A stretch of DNA of 64,000 nt from an uncultured bacterium (GCA_937981985.1 CALJNB010000014.1:1-64000); one strand, 5' to 3'. Positions 55,300 through 64,000 are shown, counted from the stretch's first letter. A program made the numbers and translations. Notes: a model not told the origin generated them from the letters alone.

Positions 55300-56493
55300 A
55301 TGACGACGGACGCAGTTATGGAAACCTTTGATCAGCAACAAACACAGGCGATTTCTAGGGTCGAGAAAGCCATTGCGGCTTTTAAGAAAGGCGAGATTGT
55401 ACTTTTAACTGATGATGAAGACCGTGAGAACGAAGGGGATTTAATTCTAGCCGCTGAATTCGCGACGTCCGAATCGATCAACTTTATGGCCGTCGAAGCA
55501 AGAGGCTTGATTTGTATCGCGATGACCGGTGAGCAATTGGACCATCTGGCCTTACCGATGATGCCTTCTCAAAACCAAGGTGTTTTTGGAACTGCATTCA
55601 CGGTTAGTATCGAAGCTAGGTATGGTGTAACTACGGGTATTTCTGCAGCAGATCGCGCGCAGACCATTCGTGTTGCCGTAGATCCGAAAACTACGAGCGC
55701 CGATATTGTAACCCCTGGGCATATTTTCCCTTTACGTGCTCGCGATGGGGGAGTCTTGGTTCGTACCGGGCAGACCGAAGGTTCGGTAGACCTGGCCAAG
55801 CTCTCCGGACTTATCCCCGGCGCAGTCCTTTGCGAAATAATGAACCCTGATGGCACAATGGCCAGGCGCCCTGAACTCGAGGTCTTTGCGAAGAAACACA
55901 ATATGGTGATGTTGTCTGTCGCCGACATTATTGCCTACCGTCTTCGAAACGAAAGCCTTATAGAAGAAGTTCAAAATTCCGTTTTTGAGACGGAGTTTCC
56001 CGGAGAATGGCGCGTGAAATCATTTCGTAACCAGGTTGACGGTAGCGAACATTTAGCGCTTGTTTGCGGCGATCCAAAAAACGACATTCCTACTCTCGTT
56101 CGTGTTCAACACCGTTGGGACACCTTTGATATGTTTCGTTTCAAAACAAGCCCATCTCTTGAAACCATCCGTGGTGCGATGCAGAAAATAGGCGAAGCAG
56201 GTTGTGGTGTCGTACTGTATCTCGATAGAACCGAGACCTTGGCTTCCGATTTGGTAACCAAGCATATCGAATTGGTAAATACAAAGGATGGAGTTCTCAA
56301 CGTTGTTCCATCTCATCAAAAAGTAGACGTAAATCTACCCGATGAAACGTTGAGAGATTTGGGCATAGGCTCACAAATTCTTTCGACGATTGGCATCGGA
56401 AAGATGCGTGTCTTGACCGACAGACCGAAGAAAATTGTAGGAACCGAAGCTTATGGCCTTGAGGTTGTGGAGCAAGTCCCCATTAACGACTAA
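55300..56493 (+). CDS. ribB: DHBP synthase with degenerate GTP cyclohydrolase II domain (RibBX type)
   Basis: 397 residues. The N-terminal half is a complete 3,4-dihydroxy-2-butanone-4-phosphate synthase: [51 protein letters not shown] and [11 protein letters not shown]. The C-terminal half aligns with GTP cyclohydrolase II but lacks the zinc-binding CxxGD...RCDCG cysteines: the region reads [17 protein letters not shown]. The catalytic GRGIGL stretch is also replaced ([13 protein letters not shown]). Activity as GCHII is therefore unlikely; this resembles the RibBX homologues described elsewhere. A separate ribA should exist outside the window. DHBPS feeds RibH. Confidence 0.9.
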   Translation: MTTDAVMETFDQQQTQAISRVEKAIAAFKKGEIVLLTDDEDRENEGDLILAAEFATSESINFMAVEARGLICIAMTGEQLDHLALPMMPSQNQGVFGTAFTVSIEARYGVTTGISAADRAQTIRVAVDPKTTSADIVTPGHIFPLRARDGGVLVRTGQTEGSVDLAKLSGLIPGAVLCEIMNPDGTMARRPELEVFAKKHNMVMLSVADIIAYRLRNESLIEEVQNSVFETEFPGEWRVKSFRNQVDGSEHLALVCGDPKNDIPTLVRVQHRWDTFDMFRFKTSPSLETIRGAMQKIGEAGCGVVLYLDRTETLASDLVTKHIELVNTKDGVLNVVPSHQKVDVNLPDETLRDLGIGSQILSTIGIGKMRVLTDRPKKIVGTEAYGLEVVEQVPIND

Positions 56494-56511
56494 CTAAAAA
56501 AAGAAAAAATT

Positions 56512-56985
56512 ATGAAAAATGTTCAAGGTAGCCTGATAGCTTCAGGTAGAAAATTTGCGATTGTTTTAAGCCGCTGGAACGAGTTCTTCGGCGATCAATT
56601 AGTCAAAGGTGCTAAGAGTGCATTGATAAGACACGGTGCCAAAGAGAGTGATATCACCCTCTTCACTTGTCCTGGCGCATTTGAAATTCCACAAGTTGCT
56701 CGCCGCGTTGCTGCAACCAAAAAGTTTGATGGAGTTGTTTGTCTCGGTGTTCTCATTCGCGGCGCGACGCCACATTTTGACTATATTTCTGCTGAAGCAA
56801 CTAAAGGTATTGGCGCGGCGTGTAACGAATTCGATATACCTTTCGGGTATGGCGTTATAACTTGCGAAAATTTGGATCAAGCTATCGAGAGATCGGGTTC
56901 TAAGGCTGGAAATAAGGGTGAAGAGGCTGCACTATGTGTTGTCGAAATGTGTTCTCTCCTCGAAAAAATTGATGGCCTGGTATGA
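56512..56985 (+). CDS. ribH: 6,7-dimethyl-8-ribityllumazine synthase
   Basis: 157 residues: KFAIVLSRWNEFFGDQLVKGAKSAL, CPGAFEIPQVARR and LGVLIRGATPHFDYISAEATKGI, the substrate-binding loops of lumazine synthase. It joins the RibD-pathway product and DHBP into lumazine and assembles as a pentamer or icosahedron. The stop overlaps nusB by 4 nt (ATGA). Confidence 0.96.
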   Translation: MKNVQGSLIASGRKFAIVLSRWNEFFGDQLVKGAKSALIRHGAKESDITLFTCPGAFEIPQVARRVAATKKFDGVVCLGVLIRGATPHFDYISAEATKGIGAACNEFDIPFGYGVITCENLDQAIERSGSKAGNKGEEAALCVVEMCSLLEKIDGLV

Positions 56986-57413
56986 GTCGATCTTTAGAAC
57001 GTAGAGCAAGAAAAGTTGCGCTCTGGGTCCTTTTTTCGGTGGATCTTACCGGCGCTCCGGTGGACGAAGCTTTGGCTCTTTGTCATGACTCGATGGACGA
57101 TATGATTAAGTCCAACCCGGAACTTTGGAACAAGGTTGTTAGTAGTGTTACCGGCGTGACAAACACTTTCGAGGATTTAAACGTCGCTATTCAGGCGGTC
57201 AGTCCGAGGTGGAAATTGAATAGAATGGCCGCTATCGATCGGACTATTCTTCGAATAGGGGCATGGGAAATTCTTCACGCTCAATCTGCGCCATTACCGG
57301 TCATAAACCATTGTGTCGATCTGGGTAAAGAGTACGGAGAAAAATCCACTTCAGGATTCGTTAATGGACTTCTTGATGAGCTATGCAAAACAAAAGGCAT
57401 TGCGTTAAAGTAG
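56982..57413 (+). CDS. nusB: Transcription antitermination factor NusB
   Basis: 143 residues: RSLERRARKVALWVLFSVDLTG at the N-terminus and the C-terminal AAIDRTILRIGAWEILHAQ and VNGLLDELCK. NusB with S10 supports rRNA antitermination. ribH-nusB adjacency is common. 151 nt to the next gene hold only a 10-codon ORF of no note. Confidence 0.93.
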   Translation: MSRSLERRARKVALWVLFSVDLTGAPVDEALALCHDSMDDMIKSNPELWNKVVSSVTGVTNTFEDLNVAIQAVSPRWKLNRMAAIDRTILRIGAWEILHAQSAPLPVINHCVDLGKEYGEKSTSGFVNGLLDELCKTKGIALK

Positions 57414-57564
57414 CCAATCCTGACCGATAAATTTGAATAAACACCATTATAAAAAAGAAAGCGGGTACAAAGATGAGCGATTTTTCTGAAAAGTTTATCG
57501 ACTAAATAAGATCTTTTTTCGCGAGCACGCGTTAGTACCTTATATCTACTTTTGACGTGAGTTC

Positions 57565-58923
57565 ATGATGACAAAATTTCTCTTCTCTTTCTTTCTGGTC
57601 CTCCTACCCGCTGTCGCTTCAGCGCGAACGCTTGCAAAATCTTCGACTAAGTCGTCGGTGAGTTTATCAACGACTTTATCCCAATCTCATCTTCAGATCG
57701 CGACACCGACCCAATTATGGACTTCGGTCACACTTCGTGCGAAGAAAGGGATTTCGGGAGAACGTGCGCCATTAAATCTAGGCGTCGTTATCGATCGTAG
57801 TACTTCTATGCGTGGTGATAAATTCGTCCAGGCTAAGAGTGCTGCGAAGAAGATGATCTCCTTACTCGAAGCGTCGGATCGGATTGCGATCGTTAGTTAT
57901 GGATCGGATGTGAGTTTGGAGCATAAATCAGTTTTGGCTACAGCGGCGAATAAAGAAACTCTAGAAAATGCCGTCGACAGAATTGAACTCGGTGGATCTA
58001 CAAATTTATCTGGTGGTTACGAAATGGCACGTCAACTGGTTACGCGCCAGTCCGCGGATCACACGATTAACCGGATTTTATTGTTATCCGACGGTAACGC
58101 AAACGTGGGACTGCGCAGCGTCAGCGAACTAGGTGGTATAGCGCGGTTCGGATTGAATAACGGTGTTTCCCTGACCACCGTCGGTGTTGGTCTGGATTAC
58201 AATGAGGACATCATGACAGAAATGGCAAAAGAAGGAGCCGGAAACTATTATTTTGTGAATGACGAAAAGAAACTGGCGAGCTTCTTTCACAAAGAGTTTA
58301 GAGGTTTAGCGCAAACTCTCGCTAGAAAAACCAACGTCGTGATTACGACCGCGCCAGGTGTTGAGCTTTTGGAAGTGAAGGGATTTAAAAGCAGTACAAA
58401 AGGTCAGAAAACAACGATTCGACTAGCAGAGTTTCATTCTGAGCAGCGTAAAGATATCTTGGTTCGAATCGCCGTTTCACCTCAAAAGTTAGGAAAGACT
58501 TTGGTCGCCACGGTCGCGCTTGGATATGATGATGTTGAGCGTGAAAAGAGGATTTATGCCTCGCGTAGGTTGTTTGTCGAAGCGACCGACAATGAGGTTT
58601 TAGCTAATAAAAGGAATAGGGATGTCATGAAGCGGGTTCAACAAGTTGAAACTGCAGAAACTTTTGTCGAGGCGATGAACGAACAAGAGAAAGGTAATGT
58701 TGAGAAGGCTCAGAAAATAATAACGCGGCAACAAGTTTCAAATAAAGCTTTCCAAAAACAGTATCAATTTGATTCAGATGATTCTTTCGCGAGAGTCGAT
58801 AAGGAGCTGTCGGAGATGAAAAAAGATTCGAAGCGTCCATCAAGTTCGGCGAAAGCAAAGCGTCTTAGAAAAGCTAAGAAAGCTCGCGCTTATGATGTTG
58901 CCGCGAGTTCTGAAGCCTTTTAA
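57565..58923 (+). CDS. Exported VWA-domain protein
   Basis: 452 residues with signal peptide (MMTKFLFSFFLVLLPAVASA). The VWA domain contains the MIDAS motif LGVVIDRSTSMRGDK, the Gly/Ser/Thr loop GGSTNLSGGYE and LLLSDGNANVG. A beta-rich part follows, then a helical region (KQYQFDSDDSF...) and a basic tail (KAKRLRKAKKARAYDVA). The arrangement resembles secreted VWA proteins with a YfbK-like core. It likely binds a metal-dependent protein ligand in the periplasm. ATG at 57568 is an alternative start. Confidence 0.8.
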   Translation: MMTKFLFSFFLVLLPAVASARTLAKSSTKSSVSLSTTLSQSHLQIATPTQLWTSVTLRAKKGISGERAPLNLGVVIDRSTSMRGDKFVQAKSAAKKMISLLEASDRIAIVSYGSDVSLEHKSVLATAANKETLENAVDRIELGGSTNLSGGYEMARQLVTRQSADHTINRILLLSDGNANVGLRSVSELGGIARFGLNNGVSLTTVGVGLDYNEDIMTEMAKEGAGNYYFVNDEKKLASFFHKEFRGLAQTLARKTNVVITTAPGVELLEVKGFKSSTKGQKTTIRLAEFHSEQRKDILVRIAVSPQKLGKTLVATVALGYDDVEREKRIYASRRLFVEATDNEVLANKRNRDVMKRVQQVETAETFVEAMNEQEKGNVEKAQKIITRQQVSNKAFQKQYQFDSDDSFARVDKELSEMKKDSKRPSSSAKAKRLRKAKKARAYDVAASSEAF

Positions 58924-58952
58924 AAAGCGACTAATTCCCCTATTGTTTTAGG

Positions 58953-59738
58953 ATGGACGAAGAATCTGATTTCCATAGTAACACTCCAGGAATCCGTTCT
59001 TGGATTTTCGTTTTCGTGGCGGCGATCGCGTGTGTTTTTATTTTCGTTGTCGCCTCTCCCCAGCATGATCTAAGCTTGTTTTCATTTGGAAGCGATGAGC
59101 TAGCTGAAGACGAAAATGTCTCTGAAGAGAAAATAGATAAGAAAAAAAGAAAAAGGAAAAAACGAAAAGGAAAAAAATCACGTCGGAAAAGAAAAAAGGG
59201 AAAATCAAAATCTCCAAGAATTATTACCGATGAAGAACTTGAAAACGATTACGTTTATAACGATCTTGAATTTGGAGAAGTAGGGCGTGAGGAAGACGAG
59301 GAAGAAAAAGTTGCTGCTAAACGAACTCCTTTACCGCCACCGCCTAAATCGCTTTGGAATCCTTCATCAAGCTATCGTCCTAATGCGGTCTATGCCGAAT
59401 CGGGGCGAACCAAGAACATTGTTTCATCAGTAGATTTCGAGGGAGGAGGCGGGAAGAAGGGGATTTCTCCTTCCACGATACGTTCCAAGCTGACAACTTC
59501 GGTGGTACTTGGATGTTATAATAACGCAGTTAATCGCGCGCCGAAGATGCGAGGGCGGGTAAAGGTTAAGGGAACCATAGAGCGGGATGGCCACATCTCG
59601 TATGTGAAAATTACAAGTTCAGAACTCAAGTCTCGTACGGTTGAAAAGTGCATTGTTAAAAAATTACGTGCCGTTCGTTTTTCGCGCGCTGGCCAGGCTA
59701 CGAAGTTTTCGACGAGCTTCAGCTTCTCTAGTCATTAG
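58953..59738 (+). CDS. Membrane-anchored AgmX/PglI (TonB-like) C-terminal domain protein
   Basis: 261 residues. A membrane helix (SWIFVFVAAIACVFIFVVAS) at ~16-36 precedes an acidic stretch and a remarkable basic run (KKKRKRKKRKGKKSRRKRKK), then an acidic/Pro-rich region. The C-terminal ~85 residues (GCYNNAVNRAPKMRGRVKVKGTIERDGHISYVKITSSELKSRTVEKCIVKKLRAVRF) fit the AgmX/PglI C-terminal domain, TonB-like, with two Cys that probably pair. Such proteins in myxobacteria are linked to gliding motility, but the domain is widespread. It may act with the VWA protein upstream, 29 nt away. Confidence 0.75.
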   Translation: MDEESDFHSNTPGIRSWIFVFVAAIACVFIFVVASPQHDLSLFSFGSDELAEDENVSEEKIDKKKRKRKKRKGKKSRRKRKKGKSKSPRIITDEELENDYVYNDLEFGEVGREEDEEEKVAAKRTPLPPPPKSLWNPSSSYRPNAVYAESGRTKNIVSSVDFEGGGGKKGISPSTIRSKLTTSVVLGCYNNAVNRAPKMRGRVKVKGTIERDGHISYVKITSSELKSRTVEKCIVKKLRAVRFSRAGQATKFSTSFSFSSH

Positions 59739-59791
59739 TGACACGAGCAATACTTTCATATTTTAAGAAGGAAAGGTTTTGGGATGAGAGT

Positions 59792-60643
59792 TTACTTAGC
59801 TTTGACATCCATTGCGTCACGAAGGCCATCTCCGACAACATTAAACGCGAGAATCGTTATGAATATAGCACCGGCCGGAAATAGGATCAGGTGCGGATAA
59901 AAGGTCAACGCTTTCCAACCCGAACTAGCTAACACTCCCCAGGAGCTAGCTGGAGGCTGGAGCCCTAATCCGATAAAACTTAAGGTTGATTCTGCTAGTA
60001 TTACTGATGGGATTCTAAAGGTGAGCGTGACGATAATCGGTGCAATCGCGTGAGGAAGTATTTCTCGAAAAAGGATTCGAGCGGGTTTGAAACCAAGCGC
60101 TTTTGCGGCTTCGACAAAGGGGCGAGTTTTAATCGATATAACCTCTCCGCGCACGACACGTGCGACTGTTATCCAAGATACCAATGAAAGACTCACGATT
60201 ATGCCAACGACACCTTGGCCGATGACAACGGAAATAATGATGATGAGAAGTAAGTCTGGAAAGGAATAAAGAACGTCAACGATCCGCATCGCGACGTTAT
60301 CAAAACGTCCTCCAACGTATCCGCTTATTGCACCGAGCGCTGTCCCAAAGAACATCGCGATTAAACTTGTTATAATCGCGACTTTCATACTCACTCTTGC
60401 GCCGTACAAAGTACGGCTGAGGAGATCTCGCCCGAGTTGATCAGTGCCAAACCAATGTTGGCTTGAGATGCCTTGCAGTAAGGCATCTGCGTTTTGTGCT
60501 TCTTCGGAATAGGGAGCTAAAACAGGGGCCAGTATTGCGGCCACAATGATAAAGAGAATAATCCCCATAAAAAACATGGCGACTCTATTCTTTTTAAAAC
60601 GGTCGGCGACCTGACCCCAATATCCTGTTGAAATATGTTCCAT
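59792..60643 (-). CDS. oppC: Peptide ABC transporter permease OppC-type
   Basis: 283 residues with six membrane segments and the EAA loop EAAKALGFKPARILFREILPHAIAPI. The N-terminal OppC-type helix (AMFFMGIILFIIVAAILAPVLAPY) and AQNADALLQGISSQHWFGTDQLGRDLLSR are typical. Third gene of an oppA-oppB-oppC unit. No ATPase gene follows before the convergent AgmX-like gene. Confidence 0.92.
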   Translation of the reverse strand: MEHISTGYWGQVADRFKKNRVAMFFMGIILFIIVAAILAPVLAPYSEEAQNADALLQGISSQHWFGTDQLGRDLLSRTLYGARVSMKVAIITSLIAMFFGTALGAISGYVGGRFDNVAMRIVDVLYSFPDLLLIIIISVVIGQGVVGIIVSLSLVSWITVARVVRGEVISIKTRPFVEAAKALGFKPARILFREILPHAIAPIIVTLTFRIPSVILAESTLSFIGLGLQPPASSWGVLASSGWKALTFYPHLILFPAGAIFITILAFNVVGDGLRDAMDVKAK

Positions 60644-60645
60644 GA

Positions 60646-61701
60646 TTATACCTCGACCCTTGGGTCGATAATCCCGTAGAGGACGTCGACCGCGATATTA
60701 GCAATGACTATGAACGACGCGTAGACCACTGTGACACCCATTACCAATGGATAATCGCGGTCTATTACTGCAGTCACGAAATAGCGTCCCATTCCGGGGA
60801 TAGCGAAGACAAGTTCAATGATAAAAGATCCCGTAACGAGCATCGCAAGCATTGGCCCGCCAATCGTGACCAATGGCCCAAGAGCATTCGCCAAAGCATG
60901 TTTTAAAAGAATCATACGTTCGTTCACGCCCTTTGCGCGTGCGGTGCGTATAAAGTCTTCGTGCAACGATTCAATGACGCCAGATCTCGTTAAGCGCGCG
61001 ATATATGAGGCTGGTGCTAATGCGAGGGTGACAACAGGGAGTACCCAATAAAGCGGGCCCTCCCAAAGCGCGGGCGGAAGGAGTTGCGCTTTCAAGGAAA
61101 ATAGAAAGATGAGGCCCGCGGCGAGTACGAAGTTAGGCATGCTAAATCCGAATGCCGAGAAAAGCATCACGGCGCGGTCCAACCAGGAATCTTGATAGTA
61201 AGCAGCGGCAGTACCGAGCGCTATTCCAATTAAGAACGCGAGGAAGAAAGCAAGTAAGCCAAGCAGCAAGCTCACTGGGAAAGTGCGTTTGATAATGTCA
61301 TTTACTGACACCTGTGTGAATTTCATCGAAACGCCTAGGTCCCCTTTTAAGAGTTGACCTAAATAGGAAAAGAGTTGGGTCTGTAATGCGCCCCCCAGAC
61401 TGACGTGCACCGGGCCGATGGCAAAGGCACCATGCTTTTCTTCAAAGGCTAAAATTTCTTCTTTTTCTCGTGCGTCTTTGGGCATCGTGTAGACAGGAAG
61501 CATCGGGCGGTCGAGGCGGTATTGGGTTCGCAGGTTTTTCAAGATGTTGGGAGGTAGAGGTTTTTCTCGATCGAAAGGACCACCCGGGGTGAATCTAAGT
61601 ACGATGAAAGAAGTGATCACAACTGCTAAAAGAACCGGAACGCCCCATAGGAGTCGATAGCCGATGTACCCGAGCGAAATTTTATCGAAGATGTTTGTCA
61701 T
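60646..61701 (-). CDS. oppB: Peptide ABC transporter permease OppB-type
   Basis: 351 residues: RLLWGVPVLLAVVITSFIVLRFTPGGPFDREK at the N-terminus, EAA loop EDFIRTARAKGVNERMILLKHALANALGPLV and IIDPRVEV at the end. The start shares one base with the oppA stop (TAATG); 2 nt separate it from oppC. Imports oligopeptides or similar with an ATPase supplied elsewhere. Confidence 0.93.
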   Translation of the reverse strand: MTNIFDKISLGYIGYRLLWGVPVLLAVVITSFIVLRFTPGGPFDREKPLPPNILKNLRTQYRLDRPMLPVYTMPKDAREKEEILAFEEKHGAFAIGPVHVSLGGALQTQLFSYLGQLLKGDLGVSMKFTQVSVNDIIKRTFPVSLLLGLLAFFLAFLIGIALGTAAAYYQDSWLDRAVMLFSAFGFSMPNFVLAAGLIFLFSLKAQLLPPALWEGPLYWVLPVVTLALAPASYIARLTRSGVIESLHEDFIRTARAKGVNERMILLKHALANALGPLVTIGGPMLAMLVTGSFIIELVFAIPGMGRYFVTAVIDRDYPLVMGVTVVYASFIVIANIAVDVLYGIIDPRVEV

Positions 61702-63296
61702 TATTTATCGCCAGTCGTTTTAGTAGACCATTTTACTTTTCCAAGACGCGCATCGCCCATAGAATTGAATCGAAGGTTTTCAAGGTCAGGACGTCGCAGA
61801 ATATTTTGTGCGCCGGTGTAAATCGGAATCATAGCGATTTCATCGACGACTAAAATTTTTTGTGCATCTTCGTAGGCCTTAAATCTAATTTTGGGATCGT
61901 CGGTCAGAACGGCATCGTCGACGAGTTTATCGTAAGCCGGACTCGCGAATGCCAACGAATTATTACCGCTATTTGATTTGAATAAGCCCATGAAGTTTTC
62001 GGGGTCGGGGAAATCTGCGATCCACCTCGCGAGGTGCATCGGGGGTGGATCGTCGCTTGAAATTTCGCGGAAGAATACCTTTTGTTCTCTCACTTGGATT
62101 TCGATTTCGATACCTAAATTTTTCTTCCATTGTTGTTGCACGTTCTGGGCGATTAGCTGCCAATCATCTCCGGCGCGAAATAAGAGGGTTATTTTAGGAA
62201 AGCCTTTTCCGTCAGGGAAGCCAGCTTCAGTGAGTAGTTTTTTAGCTTCTTCTGGGTTGTAAGGGATTCCAGTGCCGGGTGCGTAGCCAAACATGCCTTT
62301 AGGTAGCCACACCTCTGAAGGTATTTCGCCACCTTTTAAAACTGCCGGGAATTCTTCGCGTTTGAGTGACATGGCCAATGCCCTGCGGACCCGGTTGTCT
62401 TTCATCGCCGGATCATCCAATTGAACTCCGACATAACGGACTTCTAATTTTGTCCCGTTAAAGTAATTTTCATCGCCACGATAGGAGGGAATGGCCATTG
62501 GAAGCATGTCGAAAACGAGATCAATATGTCCGGAGACGTAAAGGTTTAGCGCCGTCGTTTTTTCGGCCGTCATATATATCTCAAGCCGATCGACGCCTTG
62601 TTTTCCAAGTGCCCAATAAGGATTGGGTTTGAGAGCCATTCTGTACTCGTGAAGGTGTTCCACCGGTACGAAAGGACCGGATACAATTATGTTTTCGGGT
62701 TCGGTCCAATTGTCACCGGCTTTTTCGACGACTTCTTTAGGGATTGGATAGGTCACCATAAAGGTCGAGATATGTGGGAAATAAGGCGCAGGTCGTCGTA
62801 GTTTAACCCGAAGCGTTTTGTCGTCTACGGCTTTGATTCCCACAGACTGGGCTTCGGTTTTTCCGGCGTTATAATCTTCTGCGCCTTGGATATCAAAAAG
62901 GAAATACGCGTATTCGGCTGCTGTTTTGGGATTGAGTAGTCGTTTCCAACCATATTCAAAGTCATGGGCCGTCAAAGGTTGGCCGTTTGACCATTTTAGG
63001 TTGTCTCGAAGATGATAAGTGATTTCGGTGTAGGTTTCGTTGAAGGTCCAAGATTTTGCGAGTCCCGGAAGAACTTTAAGTTCGTGACTATGGAGTGTTA
63101 AACCTTCGTGAATTTGCATGAGCATCATTCCCGAAATAGCATCTGTCGATTTATTCGGATCCAAGTTAGCGGGCTGACCTGGTACGGCAACTCGTAAAAC
63201 GCGGTCTCGCGGCAGTGCAGAATCCGAACATGCTCCTAGGAAGAAAATGATATAGAGGAAAAAATGTGCACGAAATGGATTCATAACTTTGTTCAT
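61701..63296 (-). CDS. oppA: Oligopeptide-binding lipoprotein, SBP_bac_5 family
   Basis: 531 residues, starting MNKVMNPFRAHFFLYIIFFLGAC (lipobox LGAC; Met at 63284 is an alternative start). The family signature is visible: LRVAVPGQPANLDPNKSTDAISGMMLMQIHEGLT, SWTFNETYTEITYHLRDNLKWSNGQPLTAHDFEYGWKRLL (quoted in parts). RRALAMSLKREEFP and YNPEEAKKLLTEAGFPDG follow. It delivers peptides to OppBC. Confidence 0.92.
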   Translation of the reverse strand: MNKVMNPFRAHFFLYIIFFLGACSDSALPRDRVLRVAVPGQPANLDPNKSTDAISGMMLMQIHEGLTLHSHELKVLPGLAKSWTFNETYTEITYHLRDNLKWSNGQPLTAHDFEYGWKRLLNPKTAAEYAYFLFDIQGAEDYNAGKTEAQSVGIKAVDDKTLRVKLRRPAPYFPHISTFMVTYPIPKEVVEKAGDNWTEPENIIVSGPFVPVEHLHEYRMALKPNPYWALGKQGVDRLEIYMTAEKTTALNLYVSGHIDLVFDMLPMAIPSYRGDENYFNGTKLEVRYVGVQLDDPAMKDNRVRRALAMSLKREEFPAVLKGGEIPSEVWLPKGMFGYAPGTGIPYNPEEAKKLLTEAGFPDGKGFPKITLLFRAGDDWQLIAQNVQQQWKKNLGIEIEIQVREQKVFFREISSDDPPPMHLARWIADFPDPENFMGLFKSNSGNNSLAFASPAYDKLVDDAVLTDDPKIRFKAYEDAQKILVVDEIAMIPIYTGAQNILRRPDLENLRFNSMGDARLGKVKWSTKTTGDK

Positions 63297-63401
63297 TTAG
63301 ATTCGTAAAATCGTCTCGCGTTTTTTTCGAGGCGAATAATGGACGTAATGCCTCAATACATCGTCTTCTTCATCGAAGATGTCAACAAGATCTCTTCAGC
63401 C

Positions 63402-63815
63402 TCATTGTTTGTAACCCTTTGAATGTTGTTGGCCCGCGTCACCGATATCGTCCCAATTCGCCTTTGAATCAACCCAAAGATGGTGAATGACACGAAAAGT
63501 CTGGCCTCCGTCTGATAGTAAACCGGGAGGGATAGCCATGTTGGATTCATCATTATCAACAGGTAGTGTTGATCCACAGACGCTACAAAAACAGCTTTTC
63601 CAGTCGTGGCCGGGTTTTGTCCAGCGAGAAATACGATCTTCGCCTCTGGTCCATCGAAAGTCTTTTTTGCCAATTAAGACAACGGCAATTCCATTACTTC
63701 CAGTTAGACGACGACATATCGAACAATGACATAGAAAAACACCTTTAGCTTGGCCTGTGAGTTCGAATTCGATATCGCCGCAGTTGCATTTTCCTAATGT
63801 TATATTTTCTTCCAT
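63402..63815 (-). CDS. GFA/CENP-V family zinc protein
   Basis: 137 residues: LGKCNCGDIEFELTGQ, CHCSICRRLTGS and FCSVCGSTLPV are the Cys clusters of the GFA (glutathione-dependent formaldehyde-activating-like) family. Members include enzymes and proteins of unknown substrate. After the stop codon (TGA, then a second TGA) the same frame continues with 32 codons (RDLVDIFDEEDDVLRHYV...) that resemble the C-terminus of the gene cut by the right edge, suggesting a lost C-terminal extension. Confidence 0.85.
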   Translation of the reverse strand: MEENITLGKCNCGDIEFELTGQAKGVFLCHCSICRRLTGSNGIAVVLIGKKDFRWTRGEDRISRWTKPGHDWKSCFCSVCGSTLPVDNDESNMAIPPGLLSDGGQTFRVIHHLWVDSKANWDDIGDAGQQHSKGYKQ

Positions 63816-63870
63816 GCACGACTCGAAATGATGAATCTAGTTGAATTAGAATGAGTTACTTGGGCAGTCT

Positions 63871-64000
63871 TTATATAAACTCGTAGAGCGGCCGGTTTTC
63901 TTTTCGCGGTCTAGGTGGGTTATCGACGATGAATTTTACGATATCGTCTTCTTCATCGAACATATCGATGAGATCGCCGTAGAGATTCTGAGTACCGCGT
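63871..64000 (-). CDS. C-terminal fragment of a gene cut by the right window edge
   Basis: The minus-strand frame entering from the right edge reads RGTQNLYGDLIDMFDEEDD then IVKFIVDNPPRPRKENRPLYEFI and stops at 63871. It is too short for a family call. The DLIDMFDEEDD stretch is closely matched, at DNA level too, by the in-frame remnant after the GFA gene, so this gene may be a GFA paralogue or share its tail. Confidence 0.55.
   Translation of the reverse strand, partial: RGTQNLYGDLIDMFDEEDDIVKFIVDNPPRPRKENRPLYEFI

Noticed and set aside
1-64000. CRISPR arrays, insertion sequences, prophage, rRNA genes, replication origin
   Set aside because: No direct-repeat/spacer arrays, transposase or integrase genes, rRNA stretches or DnaA-box clusters with dnaA were seen.

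Overview
The window looks like one contiguous chromosomal piece from a Gram-negative bacterium of the former deltaproteobacterial assemblage, most likely Myxococcota or a Bradymonadia-like relative. This rests on lineage-flavoured genes: a eukaryotic-like Ser/Thr kinase with a PEGA tail, an AgmX/PglI-type C-terminal domain, a B-box/YIP1-like membrane protein, many lipoproteins with Asn/Thr/Gly-rich linkers and Cys-rich modules, and two matrixin proteases with a MYXO-CTERM-like tail (Cys-Cys, hydrophobic helix, Arg). By eye the base composition is AT-leaning, unlike typical high-GC myxobacteria, so the exact phylum is inference.

Layout. 1-4027: a HupE/UreJ-type membrane protein cut by the left edge (minus), then a DUF4159 protein and a large VWA/amidotransferase-like membrane protein. 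4152-5944: rplU-rpmA-obgE with a structured leader. 6020-12951: surface or periplasmic proteins (Cys-rich lipoproteins, a repeat lipoprotein, a HEAT-repeat membrane protein, a charged coiled-coil protein with a small lipoprotein). 13111-15628: PEGA kinase, then rplM-rpsI with its own promoter and terminator. 15666-18076: ffh and a coupled YIP1-like gene (minus). 18332-23650: methyltransferase with a long acidic N-terminus, DciA/DUF721 protein, DEAD-box helicase with DbpA domain, small lipoprotein, tRNA-Val(GAC), infC. 23908-32141: accessory region with two matrixin paralogues flanking a possible ribbon-helix-helix gene, two LamG/leucine-rich lipoprotein paralogues and a large lipoprotein. 32231-38781: a two-gene unit of very unusual Clp-like AAA+ proteins. 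39779-52299: transcription/translation core: rpoB-rpoC, terminator, tRNA-Trp(CCA), secE-nusG-rplK-rplA (L1-type leader), terminator, yceD-rpmF. 52300-57413: an acyl carrier protein/RpiB fusion, nrdR, ribD-ribE-ribB(X)-ribH, nusB. 57565-64000: VWA protein, AgmX/PglI-like protein, oppA-oppB-oppC on the minus strand, a GFA-family protein and a gene cut by the right edge.

Most striking: the two tandem, overlapping Clp-like ATPases (1107 and about 1076 residues) keep an intact second AAA+ module but lack recognisable aromatic pore-loop residues. Each carries a roughly 300-residue C-terminal region that resembles the N-terminal (PCRF) and core part of class-I peptide release factors, without a GGQ motif. 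This suggests an undescribed ribosome- or translation-linked AAA+ pair. Secondary points are the ACP-RpiB fusion, a RibBA homologue whose GTP cyclohydrolase half has lost its zinc cysteines, absence of rplJ/rplL between rplA and rpoB, and several structured ribosomal-protein leaders.
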